From positions 1 through 36,248 of the forward strand of contig JAGQZT010000103.1 of the NCBI GenBank assembly GCA_020435335.1: a DNA stretch of 36,248 nucleotides, written 5' to 3'. The translations under genes and the position numbers were made by a program. The notes under the pieces were generated by a model, which saw only the letters and a list, made by a program, of their open reading frames with translations, did not search any database and had not been told where the DNA came from. This document shows, piece after piece, positions 1 through 6,861 of this stretch. Positions within the stretch are counted from its first letter, which is position 1. Every line of letters starts with the position of its first letter. This DNA is from Flavobacteriales bacterium (lineage in GTDB: Bacteria; Bacteroidota; Bacteroidia; Flavobacteriales_E; Vicingaceae).

Positions 1-1
1 C

Positions 2-673
2 AAAGGCTTCGAACGTATGTATGGCTCGGTGGAAGACTACTGTGTGCTGGCTCTCTTGCCTTCTTACCTCGAGCGGGAAGGCTCCTCCCTCATTGACATG
101 ATCGCCGATTTCATCGCGAAAAGCAAAAATGAAAAAAGCGGATTTTTTCTCAAAAATGAGGCTGAATTGATCGATATTTTGCAAAAAACAGCTCAAAACA
201 AACAAAAAACATTGCTTTTTGGTGTTTCTTTTGCTTTGCTCGATCTGGCCGAACAACACCAGCTGGATCTTTCACATGCCATCATCATGGAAACCGGTGG
301 CATGAAAGGCAGGCGGGAAGAGCTGACCCGAACGGAACTGCACCGCATCTATTGCGAAGCCTTCAACGTGGAACACATCCATTCGGAGTATGGCATGACC
401 GAACTCTTGTCGCAAGCTTACTCACAAGGAGAAGGGCTCTTCGAAACACCACCCTGGATGAAGGTGATGATTCGCGATGTGAACGATCCGTTCGCTTACG
501 TTCCTCCACACAAAACCGGTGGCATCAATGTGATCGACCTGGCCAATGTGCACGGGTGCAGCTTCATTGCCACACAGGATCTGGGCCGGAAAAATGAGCA
601 GGGACAATTTGAAGTCCTCGGCCGCTTTGACAACAGCGATTTGAGGGGATGTAATTTGCTTATTGCTGAATAA
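2..673 (+). CDS. LuxE/PaaK-like acyl-protein synthetase or acyltransferase, 3' part
   Basis: The reading frame is open from base 2, so the gene begins upstream of the window; the ATG at 17 is internal or at best a minor start. The visible 224 residues resemble the C-terminal half of the LuxE/phenylacetate-CoA-ligase-like adenylating family often annotated as acyl transferase in Bacteroidota. Seen: a glycine-rich stretch (METGGMKGRREELTR) and a HSEYGMTELLSQAY segment typical of the adenylation core, then a GRFDNSDLRGCNLLI tail like the end of this family. Such enzymes activate a carboxylic acid with ATP; the substrate here is unknown. A TAnnTTTG box follows the stop, so the next gene is probably transcribed separately. 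The family call is reasonably good, the exact reaction is not. Confidence 0.7.
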   Translation, partial: KGFERMYGSVEDYCVLALLPSYLEREGSSLIDMIADFIAKSKNEKSGFFLKNEAELIDILQKTAQNKQKTLLFGVSFALLDLAEQHQLDLSHAIIMETGGMKGRREELTRTELHRIYCEAFNVEHIHSEYGMTELLSQAYSQGEGLFETPPWMKVMIRDVNDPFAYVPPHKTGGINVIDLANVHGCSFIATQDLGRKNEQGQFEVLGRFDNSDLRGCNLLIAE

Positions 674-681
674 ATTTTAAC

Positions 682-689
682 TACTTTTG
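682..689 (+). promoter_or_regulatory. Bacteroidota-type promoter for the lipoprotein gene at 734
   Basis: TACTTTTG matches the TAnnTTTG -7 element of the Bacteroidota primary sigma factor. A TTG at 663-665 is a possible -33 element with a 16-base spacer. The predicted leader is about 40-50 bases. Confidence 0.5.
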
Positions 690-733
690 TTTGGAACAAT
701 TTTTGATACCATTCGATTTTAAACCTAGATAAG

Positions 734-1282
734 ATGAAATCAAGCATGAAAAAGTTATTTCTTATTGCCGCAGGAGCCATGTTGGTACTGAGCTCTTGCC
801 AGTCGCTGACTCCATTTTCGAATACGGTGAGAACCAAATACAGCCTGGACGAAGCCAAATTAAAAAAGATGCAGTTCTACATTTCCGATGAAATTCAGCT
901 GCAACGCGGTGAAATGAGTGAAGAAGGCCAGGAACTGGATAAAGACGGTAAACTGGTGATCTCCTCTTCGGCCAGCCTCGACAACATCCTTGTGGATGCT
1001 AAAACTCCGGGTGTTTGTGTTAAAGTGATCGACGACAGCAAGATTGCCGTGAGTTTCTTCGACTCCGACGATCAATACCTCGTTTTCGGCGACCCGAATA
1101 ACCGTGGTCGTTATTACCTGATGGGTGCCGAATGGAAAAACGGTAAAGGAAAGATCAACTTCGGTGGTAAAGTGTACTACATCATGCCTGGTGGCGCCGG
1201 TGCTTACCTCAAGTTCGAGATGAAGAAAGTGAAAGACTACAAATCCACTTCTACGAAAGCCAAGGGTCGTACCGTGAATTAA
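734..1282 (+). CDS. Hypothetical lipoprotein
   Basis: A 182-residue predicted lipoprotein of unknown function. The N terminus is a signal peptide (KKLFLIAAGAMLVLSSC) with an LSSC lipobox, so the mature protein should be lipidated at Cys22. The remainder is about 160 residues, rich in Lys, Asp and Gly, with no transmembrane segment; residues 85-165 have an alternating pattern suggesting beta strands. Two in-frame ATGs are possible (734 and 746); the second gives the more typical MKK start and is equally likely. I do not recognise the family. It stands alone between a promoter at 682-689 and a small inverted repeat after the stop. Confidence 0.75.
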   Translation: MKSSMKKLFLIAAGAMLVLSSCQSLTPFSNTVRTKYSLDEAKLKKMQFYISDEIQLQRGEMSEEGQELDKDGKLVISSSASLDNILVDAKTPGVCVKVIDDSKIAVSFFDSDDQYLVFGDPNNRGRYYLMGAEWKNGKGKINFGGKVYYIMPGGAGAYLKFEMKKVKDYKSTSTKAKGRTVN

Positions 1283-1291
1283 TGAGACTCC

Positions 1292-1310
1292 GCAATTGCA
1301 AAACAATTGC
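1292..1310. repeat. Small inverted repeat downstream of the lipoprotein gene
   Basis: GCAATTG (1292-1298) and CAATTGC (1304-1310) form a 7-bp stem with a 5-base loop. No T-run follows, so it is not a clear intrinsic terminator. It may be an mRNA 3' structure or a protein site. Confidence 0.4.
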
Positions 1311-1371
1311 AGTTAGTCGAATTATCCCACACTTGGTGCGGAATCTGGTAAACCGACTTTGAAAAAATACA

Positions 1372-1379
1372 TATCTTTA
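1372..1379 (+). promoter_or_regulatory. Probable -7 promoter box for the purine phosphorylase gene
   Basis: TATCTTTA is a one-mismatch version of TAnnTTTG. Typical spacing would start the transcript near 1383-1384, inside the left arm of the hairpin at 1381-1400. No TTG at the right distance was found, so the call is moderate. Confidence 0.45.
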
Positions 1380-1380
1380 T

Positions 1381-1407
1381 CCCTCTCGAAACCGAGAGGG
1401 ATTTTTT
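1381..1407 (+). terminator. Terminator-like hairpin directly before the punA start codon
   Basis: CCCTCTCG (1381-1388), loop AAAC, and CGAGAGGG (1393-1400) form a perfect 8-bp GC-rich stem, followed by ATTTTTT and then the ATG at 1408 with no gap. By shape it is an intrinsic terminator for transcripts from upstream. Its position makes it also a candidate attenuator or 5'-terminal stabilising hairpin of the punA mRNA. Confidence 0.6.
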
Positions 1408-2223
1408 ATGCAAACACAACTCAACGAAACCGTCAGCTACCTCAACCAACAGGGTATAACCGCTCCCGAAATCGGGATCATCCTGGGCACAGGACTCGGC
1501 GGACTGGTCAAAGAAATTGATGTACAACTGGAGGTGCCTTACGATACCATTCCGCATTTTCCGGTCTCGACGGTCGAATCGCACCACGGCAAACTCATTT
1601 ACGGGCAACTGGGCGGCAAGACCGTGCTCGTGATGCAGGGCCGTTTCCATTATTACGAAGGGTACAGCATGCAACAGATTACCTATCCGGTACGCGTGAT
1701 GAAACTGTTGGGCGTAAAACGTCTGCTCATCTCCAACGCTGCCGGAGCCGTGAACACGAACTTCAAGAAAAGCAGCCTCATGCTCATTACCGACCACATC
1801 AACCTGTATCCCGATAACCCGCTGATCGGTAAGAACCTGGACGAATTCGGTCCGCGTTTCCCCGACATGAGCGATGCCTACGACCGGGACATGAACAATA
1901 AACTACGTGAAATTGCCAAAACGAACAACATCACCTTGCACGAAGGGGTGTATGCACCGGTGCAGGGACCGAACCTCGAAACGGCTGCCGAGTACCGCAT
2001 GATCGGGAAGCTGGGTGCCGACGCCGTAGGGATGAGTACCGTGCCCGAAGTAATCGTAGCCAACCACATGGAGCTGCCGTGCTGTGCCATATCGGTGCTT
2101 ACCGACGAGTGCGACCCCGACAATCTGGCACCGGTGGAGCTGGCCGAGATCCTCGAAGCCGCTGCCGTAGCCGAACCACAACTCACCTTATTGTATAAAG
2201 AACTGGTAACTCAATTAGCATGA
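1408..2223 (+). CDS. punA: Purine nucleoside phosphorylase (PNP-I, trimeric type)
   Basis: Splits purine (deoxy)nucleosides with phosphate into the free base and (deoxy)ribose-1-phosphate in the cytoplasm, for purine salvage. The 271 residues match the usual length of the trimeric class. Seen: phosphate loop ILGTGLGGL (residues 25-33), FPVSTVESHHGKL (51-63), QGRFHYYEGY (77-86), SNAAGAVN (109-116), GPNLET with Glu191, and VGMSTVPEVIVANH (207-220). The residue equivalent to human Asn243, which reads the purine O6/N7, appears to be Asp233 (SVLTDECD), a change expected to affect 6-oxo versus 6-amino purine preference; the alignment is by eye. The stop overlaps the ATG of the next gene (ATGA at 2220-2223), so the two are translationally coupled. 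The ATG at 1408 sits right after a hairpin and T-run. Confidence 0.93.
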   Translation: MQTQLNETVSYLNQQGITAPEIGIILGTGLGGLVKEIDVQLEVPYDTIPHFPVSTVESHHGKLIYGQLGGKTVLVMQGRFHYYEGYSMQQITYPVRVMKLLGVKRLLISNAAGAVNTNFKKSSLMLITDHINLYPDNPLIGKNLDEFGPRFPDMSDAYDRDMNNKLREIAKTNNITLHEGVYAPVQGPNLETAAEYRMIGKLGADAVGMSTVPEVIVANHMELPCCAISVLTDECDPDNLAPVELAEILEAAAVAEPQLTLLYKELVTQLA

Positions 2224-2624
2224 AGGAACACCATCACGAAAAGTTAAGCCTGATTCAGGACATGATCGCCTTAAGTCAGGCAGACGGTCATGTGTCGTTT
2301 ATGGAAGACCATTTTATTTTGTCGATTGCCACCAAGCTGGGCGTTTCTGCTCAGGAACTGCAGCAACTGAAAGAAAATCCGGTGTCGTTCAACCCGCAGG
2401 AAGTGGAGATGGATCGCATCACCCACTTTTACCGCCTGTTGTTGCTGATGGGTGTAGACGATGAGCACCACGAGGAAGAAATCGAATTCTGCAAAAACAC
2501 CGGACTTAAAATGGGCCTGCGTCCCGCCGCCATCAATGAGGTGATCGATCGTTTGCTCGAATCCGAGAATGGTATGCTCCCTCCGGATGAAATCATCCGC
2601 ATTTTTCAGGCGCATCATAATTGA
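2220..2624 (+). CDS. TerB-like small protein
   Basis: A 134-residue cytoplasmic, mostly helical acidic protein. The pattern of an N-terminal helix (LIQDMIALSQADGHVSFMED), a short loop and further helices with acidic pairs resembles the TerB/DjlA-N-like family, small metal-binding helical proteins first described in tellurite resistance and common in Bacteroidota. ADGHVSFMEDHFI corresponds to the acidic ADG.....E segment of that fold. The start codon overlaps the punA stop, implying a shared mRNA and coupled translation; no other ter gene is nearby, so tellurite resistance should not be inferred. The protein is His-rich at both ends (KEHHHEK and AHHN). The family call is by pattern only. Confidence 0.6.
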   Translation: MKEHHHEKLSLIQDMIALSQADGHVSFMEDHFILSIATKLGVSAQELQQLKENPVSFNPQEVEMDRITHFYRLLLLMGVDDEHHEEEIEFCKNTGLKMGLRPAAINEVIDRLLESENGMLPPDEIIRIFQAHHN

Positions 2625-2672
2625 AAATGTGTGGTAACTAGTTATTCATAAAATGAACCGACAAGGTATAAC

Positions 2673-3527
2673 ATGGTAAAATCCACCCTTTACATAACTG
2701 CTTTTATATTTCTGATTGGTTGTCAGCCGACCAGTGAAGAATTTGCGAATGAACCGGATCATACGACCCTTCCCGGGGACAATCCAACCGAAGAGCAAGA
2801 ACCGGATTTTGACCTGAACGGCACCTGGGGACTGACAAACTATTTCGACACCATTCTTAAGCATAAAGAGCTGGCCAAATACAGGGTTCAGCCGGCCACC
2901 TGGTTTGCCATTTTACTTGAAATCGAAGGGGATTCGTTACGCCATTTCGGTTCGATCGAAAACAAGGCGCATACCATAGAAAGAGGAAGAGACACGATAC
3001 TCACGCTGGTCTCCCAGATAGGCGGAGGCCGATGGAACCTGATCGTAAACGAGCCTTATTTAACCCTCGCCCAAAACCCGGAAGGAGAACAGGTAGATCC
3101 TACCGTTTATGTGTTCAGGAAACGAAACGACCTGAGTGCTTTCACGAAAGAAAATCCCGATTTCTTCATCATTGGTCATAACGTGACCAACTATTTCAAT
3201 GATGAGTTGTTTCAGGGAACTTACATGAACCCGGCAACCCGGCAAGAGGTTGTTTTTGGTGCCGGCGGACAACTAACCGGGATCGAAGGATTTGACACCT
3301 ACGAAGTAAGGAACTACTTCGGAACGCTGCACATGCACAAAAACCTGGATGTGATCACGTTCAACAATCGGAAAAACAAGGCATACAAACAATACCACTG
3401 GGTATTTTCCGGTAATGAACTTATCCTGACCGAATTTGTTTATGAAAAAATAACCGATAACGGTGTGACCTACGAGGGAGACCACCTGATTCCCGGCAAG
3501 GAAAAACTAATTTTAAAGAAACGCTAA
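2673..3527 (+). CDS. Hypothetical lipoprotein, operon with a TPR protein
   Basis: A 284-residue predicted lipoprotein of unknown function. The signal peptide (VKSTLYITAFIFLIGC) ends in the lipobox LIGC, giving a lipidated Cys17. It is followed by an acidic, Pro/Glu-rich linker (about residues 18-48), then FDLNGTWGLTNYFDTIL, which resembles the first strand of a lipocalin-like or calycin beta-barrel (NGTW), and a body rich in beta-strand patterns through the C terminus. No catalytic motif is evident. The next gene begins 13 bases after the stop on the same strand, suggesting co-transcription with the TPR protein. The lipocalin-like reading is weak. Confidence 0.75.
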   Translation: MVKSTLYITAFIFLIGCQPTSEEFANEPDHTTLPGDNPTEEQEPDFDLNGTWGLTNYFDTILKHKELAKYRVQPATWFAILLEIEGDSLRHFGSIENKAHTIERGRDTILTLVSQIGGGRWNLIVNEPYLTLAQNPEGEQVDPTVYVFRKRNDLSAFTKENPDFFIIGHNVTNYFNDELFQGTYMNPATRQEVVFGAGGQLTGIEGFDTYEVRNYFGTLHMHKNLDVITFNNRKNKAYKQYHWVFSGNELILTEFVYEKITDNGVTYEGDHLIPGKEKLILKKR

Positions 3528-3540
3528 GCACAATAACCCG

Positions 3541-4677
3541 ATGAAAAAAATACTCCTTTTTATTATTACCGCATTTCTTGCTACAAGCATCCGGGCACAA
3601 TCCGTAACCGAATTGTATCAGGCCAGGGACTTCCGGCAATTGATCGAACAGGAAAAAAATGCCGACGAATTAACCCCTGAAGAATTATATATGGTAGGCT
3701 ACGCGTTTTTCCAGTTGGAAAACGATGATAAAGCCATTGCTTTTTATGATAAAGCCATTGAAAAAGGATATGATAACGGTTCGGTTTATTTCTACAAGGG
3801 ACTGTCATTGGGTTACCTGGAAAAGTATGATGAAGCGCTGAAACAAATAGACATCGCCCTGGAAAAAGAACCGACAAATCAGGAATATATGAACCACAAA
3901 GGGGAGCTGTACCGGTATCAGGGAAAGGAAGATATTGCTTTGGAGTATTATGTGAAAGCAACCCAACTCCCCAACACCATCGGAGATCCGTTCTTTTGGG
4001 TGGCTTACGTTTATCACGGCAAACAAGAGCTTAAAAAAGCCTTGTCGTTATACTATGAAGCCGTTGAAATAATGCCTCAATCCAGTCACTATTATGTTGC
4101 CGCCCTTCATAGTATCGGCCAGTTGGAATACACCTATACCCAGAATTATTCCAAATCGGCTCAAGCCTATGCACAGGCCATCAACATTAACCCTAAAGAT
4201 TACGAATATTACCCCAAACTCATTAAGGCGTACAATGGTGCCGGAGAATTCGCAAAAGCCGATAGCATTTTTAGCTTGTTAAAGGTGGCCTACATCAACC
4301 AGGAGCTTTCCGAAGAAGATCAGAAATTCGGAAATACGGCCGTTGATGAATCGGAATGGAACGGACAGAAATTGATCGTTTACAGATACTTCGACGACCC
4401 GAAAGAGAGCCTGGATATTTCCTACAAGGTTTACCTGTTGGCCAAAGGGGGAGACAAGGTTGAGAGAACCTTTATGGTGGAACAAACACTCCAGTTACCC
4501 GATGGCCCGAAACATTTACTTTGTGAGAAAGATCGCAAAACCGACACACACATCACCTACCCCTATGGCTGGAAATCGGATGCGATTCCGCTGGACAACC
4601 TCAAAAAAGCCGTTGTGTTGGTCCTCGATGGTAAAATGAAACAGGGTGCTTCTTCAACTACCGGTAAGAGGAAATAA
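3541..4677 (+). CDS. Secreted TPR-repeat protein
   Basis: A 378-residue protein with a cleavable signal peptide (KKILLFIITAFLATSIRAQ) and tandem tetratricopeptide repeats. The repeats run from about residue 45 to 245; seen signatures include YMVGYAFFQLENDDKAIAFY, GSVYFYKGLSLGYLEKYDEA, YMNHKGELYRYQGKEDIA, DPFFWVAYVYHGKQELKKA, a degenerate copy with AQAININPKDYEYY, and LIKAYNGAGEFAKADSIF. About 130 C-terminal residues follow with no recognised domain. TPRs bind peptides or proteins, so a periplasmic scaffolding role is plausible. It lies 13 bases downstream of a lipoprotein gene, a likely partner. No lipobox or T9SS sorting domain is visible, so the periplasm is the likely location. Confidence 0.82.
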   Translation: MKKILLFIITAFLATSIRAQSVTELYQARDFRQLIEQEKNADELTPEELYMVGYAFFQLENDDKAIAFYDKAIEKGYDNGSVYFYKGLSLGYLEKYDEALKQIDIALEKEPTNQEYMNHKGELYRYQGKEDIALEYYVKATQLPNTIGDPFFWVAYVYHGKQELKKALSLYYEAVEIMPQSSHYYVAALHSIGQLEYTYTQNYSKSAQAYAQAININPKDYEYYPKLIKAYNGAGEFAKADSIFSLLKVAYINQELSEEDQKFGNTAVDESEWNGQKLIVYRYFDDPKESLDISYKVYLLAKGGDKVERTFMVEQTLQLPDGPKHLLCEKDRKTDTHITYPYGWKSDAIPLDNLKKAVVLVLDGKMKQGASSTTGKRK

Positions 4678-4781
4678 ACATACCGATCAATGCCACAACT
4701 TATTTCGAGCCATTATTGATCGAAAAACGGCATTCTCTACCCGATAAATCTCGTTTCTGGGAACCGGATTGGGATAATTCC

Positions 4782-4789
4782 TAGGTTTG
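4782..4789 (+). promoter_or_regulatory. -7 promoter box close to the VOC gene start
   Basis: TAGGTTTG fits TAnnTTTG exactly. It ends 6 bases before the ATG at 4796, so the transcript would be leaderless or have a leader of one or two bases. This supports ATG 4796 over the upstream TTG at 4787, which lies inside the box. Confidence 0.6.
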
Positions 4790-4795
4790 GTATCC

Positions 4796-5176
4796 ATGAA
4801 GAAAAAAAGATTCTCCAAACCGAAACCGGTCTGCTGGTTTGAGATTCCGGCTTCCGATACCCGGCGGGCAAGGGATTTCTACCATGCTTTATTCGGCTGG
4901 GAATTTCAGGAATTCCTGAGTTTTCAAGCCGACTATTGGACGCTCCAAACAGAAGCTCCTGAGTTAAGCGGCGCCATTTACCGTTCGAATCAGGTTCCCG
5001 TTTCCGGGGGTGTGATCCTCTACATCCGGGTTGATGACCTGCCGGCCACCATCCGGCACGCCCTGCAACTCGATGGACAACTCATCCGGCCCCAGGCAAT
5101 GATTACCTCCAACACCGGCCGCCATGCCCTGATCCGTGACACGGAAGGGAATGTGCTGGGGCTGTGGGGGAAGTGA
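4796..5176 (+). CDS. VOC family (glyoxalase/bleomycin-resistance fold) protein
   Basis: A 126-residue cytoplasmic protein of the vicinal-oxygen-chelate fold. Seen: CWFEIPASDTRRARDFYHAL (the first beta-alpha-beta unit), FGWEFQEF, GVILYIRVDDLPATIRHALQ (the second unit) and a C-terminal DTEGNVLGLWG, a hallmark of the small VOC proteins that resemble a half glyoxalase. Such proteins usually dimerise and bind a metal or small ligand; the substrate cannot be read from sequence. The frame is open to a TTG at 4787, but the ATG at 4796 is preferred because it follows a good promoter box by 6 bases and gives a lysine-rich N terminus normal for this family. Confidence 0.85.
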   Translation: MKKKRFSKPKPVCWFEIPASDTRRARDFYHALFGWEFQEFLSFQADYWTLQTEAPELSGAIYRSNQVPVSGGVILYIRVDDLPATIRHALQLDGQLIRPQAMITSNTGRHALIRDTEGNVLGLWGK

Positions 5177-5177
5177 G

Positions 5178-5275
5178 GCCCTTCTCATCCGCGTTAAAAC
5201 GCGAATGGATTTCCAACCACCATCCTCGTTACGCTTCACGCCTTCTACGAAGTCGTAGCTAAACGAGGACGAAGT
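5178..5275. repeat. Intergenic region with nested inverted repeats
   Basis: Between the VOC gene and the next open frame there is no coding signal but clear dyad symmetry. CGCG at 5195-5198 and 5205-5208 flank TTAAAA. CCTCGTT (5224-5230) pairs with AACGAGG (5262-5268), and nested inside CTACG (5245-5249) pairs with CGTAG (5254-5258) around AAGT. The result would be a long hairpin with an inner stem-loop. It could be a REP-like element, an mRNA 3' structure for the VOC gene, or an RNA. Confidence 0.4.
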
Positions 5276-5329
5276 TTAAACTTATAAACCGACAAACTGG
5301 CCAACTCTCCAACTTCCTTCGTGTTTTTG

Positions 5330-5337
5330 TATCTTTG
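5330..5337 (+). promoter_or_regulatory. Promoter box upstream of the membrane-protein frame
   Basis: TATCTTTG is a full match to TAnnTTTG. It is followed by AAGGAG (5338-5343), which looks like a Shine-Dalgarno site, but no start codon lies at the expected distance. The downstream frame is the one at 5348-5830. Confidence 0.5.
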
Positions 5338-5452
5338 AAGGAGCTGACAACACCTACAATCCAACGCCGTAAACATTAAAGCTCTAAGCAAATACATTCT
5401 TACACTAAGCTCCCAAAAAAAAGCATTATGGGTATTTGGGCTTTTTTTCCCT

Positions 5453-5830
5453 TTGTTTGTAATCTGGTTGAGGGTCGTGGGGCTCTATTTCATTCAAAAA
5501 AATGGAAAAAATCCCTTTTTATTCAACTTACTTTCTTTGTGTTTAGTTATCGTTGTTTTCCTTTCCTTTTTAAGCTTTTTCGTCTTAAATTCACTTGACA
5601 TTATTATTCCGGATTTGATGCACATCATTATCCCAACTATAATCTTTCCGATTTGGTTTATATGTAATGGCATTGTGAGTAAAAACATGATTGATTATCG
5701 CGAACGTAACAACGAATATTTTTCAGGATTTAAGTGGACATTTAAAGAGTATGTTTTTCGGTTTTTCCATTTATTCTACTTCCCCTTTACAATATTCTCA
5801 CTACAGGAAGAAATCAGGGAAGGATTATGA
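5453..5830 (+). CDS. Hypothetical integral membrane protein with unclear start
   Basis: At least 125 residues, strongly hydrophobic and AT-rich. Membrane segments are visible near residues 1-14 (FVIWLRVVGLYFI), 22-47 (LFNLLSLCLVIVVFLSFLSF onward) and 52-75 (IIIPDLMHIIIPTIIFPIWF), then a basic-aromatic tail (FRFFHLFYFPFTIFSL). The only usual start codon in frame near the beginning is TTG at 5453, which cuts the first membrane segment. The frame continues open upstream to 5348 with plausible membrane-protein sequence (SKYILTLSSQKKALWVFGLF) but contains no ATG, GTG or TTG there, only ATT. Either the gene uses a rare start (ATT at 5375) or its start has been lost and it is decaying. Function unknown. 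Base composition differs from its GC-richer neighbours. Confidence 0.55.
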   Translation: MFVIWLRVVGLYFIQKNGKNPFLFNLLSLCLVIVVFLSFLSFFVLNSLDIIIPDLMHIIIPTIIFPIWFICNGIVSKNMIDYRERNNEYFSGFKWTFKEYVFRFFHLFYFPFTIFSLQEEIREGL

Positions 5831-5862
5831 TTGCGAAAAGCCTTATAAAACAGCTAAACCCT

Positions 5863-5913
5863 AATCTAAGCGTAGATTACTTCGGCAAGCTCAGTATAAA
5901 TTCCTCTACGCTT
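5863..5913. repeat. Inverted repeats upstream of the DinB-like gene
   Basis: AATCTA (5863-5868) and TAGATT (5873-5878) form a hairpin with loop AGCG. An alternative, longer-range pairing exists between AAGCGTAGA (5868-5876) and TCTACGCTT (5905-5913). The two pairings are mutually exclusive. The stretch lies before the promoter box at 5937, so it may be the 3' end of the membrane-protein transcript or an upstream protein site. Confidence 0.35.
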
Positions 5914-5936
5914 TCTTGTCTAATTTCAATGTTTCG

Positions 5937-5944
5937 TATCTTTA
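5937..5944 (+). promoter_or_regulatory. -7 promoter box close to the DinB-like gene start
   Basis: TATCTTTA, with TTG at 5916-5918 as the -33 element (18-base spacer). The box ends 6 bases before the ATG at 5951, predicting a leaderless or nearly leaderless mRNA. Confidence 0.6.
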
Positions 5945-5950
5945 TCGGAC

Positions 5951-6460
5951 ATGAAAACCATCCTCCTCAACGCCTACGCTTTTAACTTACGCTACGCCCA
6001 CGCGCTGATTGCCGATGTGGAGGACAACGACATGACGCACCGTCCGTCGGCCGGATTTGAAAACCACCCGGCATTTACCCTCGGACACCTCATTTCGGGA
6101 GCAGCGCTTACGGTCAAATACCTGGGTGGAACCTACGACCTCAACCCGGAATGGGAAGCACTCTTTAAACGGAAAGGCCCCGGCGATCCGCGCCTGCCGG
6201 AACCCGATCGTACCCGCTACCCTTCAAAAGCAGAAATCCTGCAGGAACTCACTCGCCAGCACGAACGGGTGGAAAACCTGATCCGGGAACTGGATGAAAC
6301 CAAATTTGCCGAGCCGACCACCTGGCGGTTCAACAGCTACATGCCTACTTTGGGCGACCTCATCTACTTCATGTGCGTGACCCACGAATCCATGCACCTG
6401 GGGCAACTCGCTGCCTGGCGCCGAGCCATGAGACTGCCTTCGGCTTTGGCCACACTCTAG
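5951..6460 (+). CDS. DinB-like superfamily protein
   Basis: A 169-residue predicted four-helix-bundle protein of the DinB/YfiT-like family, cytoplasmic metal-dependent hydrolase- or transferase-like proteins. Evidence: the HPAFTLGHLISGA segment after the first helix (about residues 39-51) and the C-terminal THESMHLGQLAAWRRAMRLP (about 144-163), which supply the conserved histidines of the family's metal site (His in GHL, and HxxxH in the last helix). The length is typical. The substrate is unknown; bacillithiol-type transferase activity is known only for some members and should not be assumed. It stands alone with its own promoter. Confidence 0.8.
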   Translation: MKTILLNAYAFNLRYAHALIADVEDNDMTHRPSAGFENHPAFTLGHLISGAALTVKYLGGTYDLNPEWEALFKRKGPGDPRLPEPDRTRYPSKAEILQELTRQHERVENLIRELDETKFAEPTTWRFNSYMPTLGDLIYFMCVTHESMHLGQLAAWRRAMRLPSALATL

Positions 6461-6476
6461 CAAGTACTAAATTTCG

Positions 6477-6484
6477 TATCTTTA
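6477..6484 (+). promoter_or_regulatory. -7 promoter box for the small lipoprotein gene
   Basis: TATCTTTA in the context TTTCGTATCTTTA, the same 13 bases as those before the DinB-like gene (5932-5944). It ends 19 bases before the ATG at 6504. Confidence 0.5.
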
Positions 6485-6503
6485 GGTAATATAACCCTTG
6501 TGT

Positions 6504-6827
6504 ATGCGTCATCTTCTCCTCATCCTACTCCTTGCTTTACTCTCCGGGTTCACGTCCTGCGATTGCGTGCAACACGTGAGTGGCGTGGTGACCGATGCCA
6601 ACACGCATGAACCGGTATCCGGGGTACACATCGTGAAAGAATTCCAAAGTCTTGATGCCGCCGTAACCGATGAAAAGGGTGAGTTTTCGATCGAAAGCAT
6701 TTCCGGCGGACTCTTCGGTTGTCCGGGCATGAAGGTGATCATTGCCAAAGAAGGATATCACGTGAAGGTGCTAACGATCCGGGCCGGTAAACACAAAATC
6801 ATCCAACTGAAACCACTGAATAACTGA
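6504..6827 (+). CDS. Small lipoprotein with carboxypeptidase-regulatory-like domain
   Basis: A 107-residue predicted lipoprotein. The signal peptide RHLLLILLLALLSGFTSC ends in a GFTSC lipobox-like site. The mature part matches the start of a carboxypeptidase-regulatory-like (CarboxypepD_reg) beta-sandwich: VSGVVTDANTHEPVSGVHIV, then VTDEKGEFSIESI and an IRAGKHKIIQLKPL final strand. Such single domains act as surface or periplasmic binding modules. The start is placed at ATG 6504 rather than the in-frame TTG at 6498 because it gives a normal signal peptide. It precedes rsgA by 34 bases and could share its transcript. Confidence 0.75.
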   Translation: MRHLLLILLLALLSGFTSCDCVQHVSGVVTDANTHEPVSGVHIVKEFQSLDAAVTDEKGEFSIESISGGLFGCPGMKVIIAKEGYHVKVLTIRAGKHKIIQLKPLNN

Positions 6828-6861
6828 ACAACTTAAAACTATCCAACTCAACAAAAAAAAA

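Noticed and set aside
2220..2624. Tellurite resistance function for the TerB-like protein.
   Set aside because: No other ter genes are nearby and the TerB fold is widespread in proteins unrelated to tellurite.
4684..4722. CGATCAA/TTGATCG inverted pair after the TPR gene.
   Set aside because: A 7-bp stem with a 25-base gap and no T-run; too weak to call a terminator or operator.
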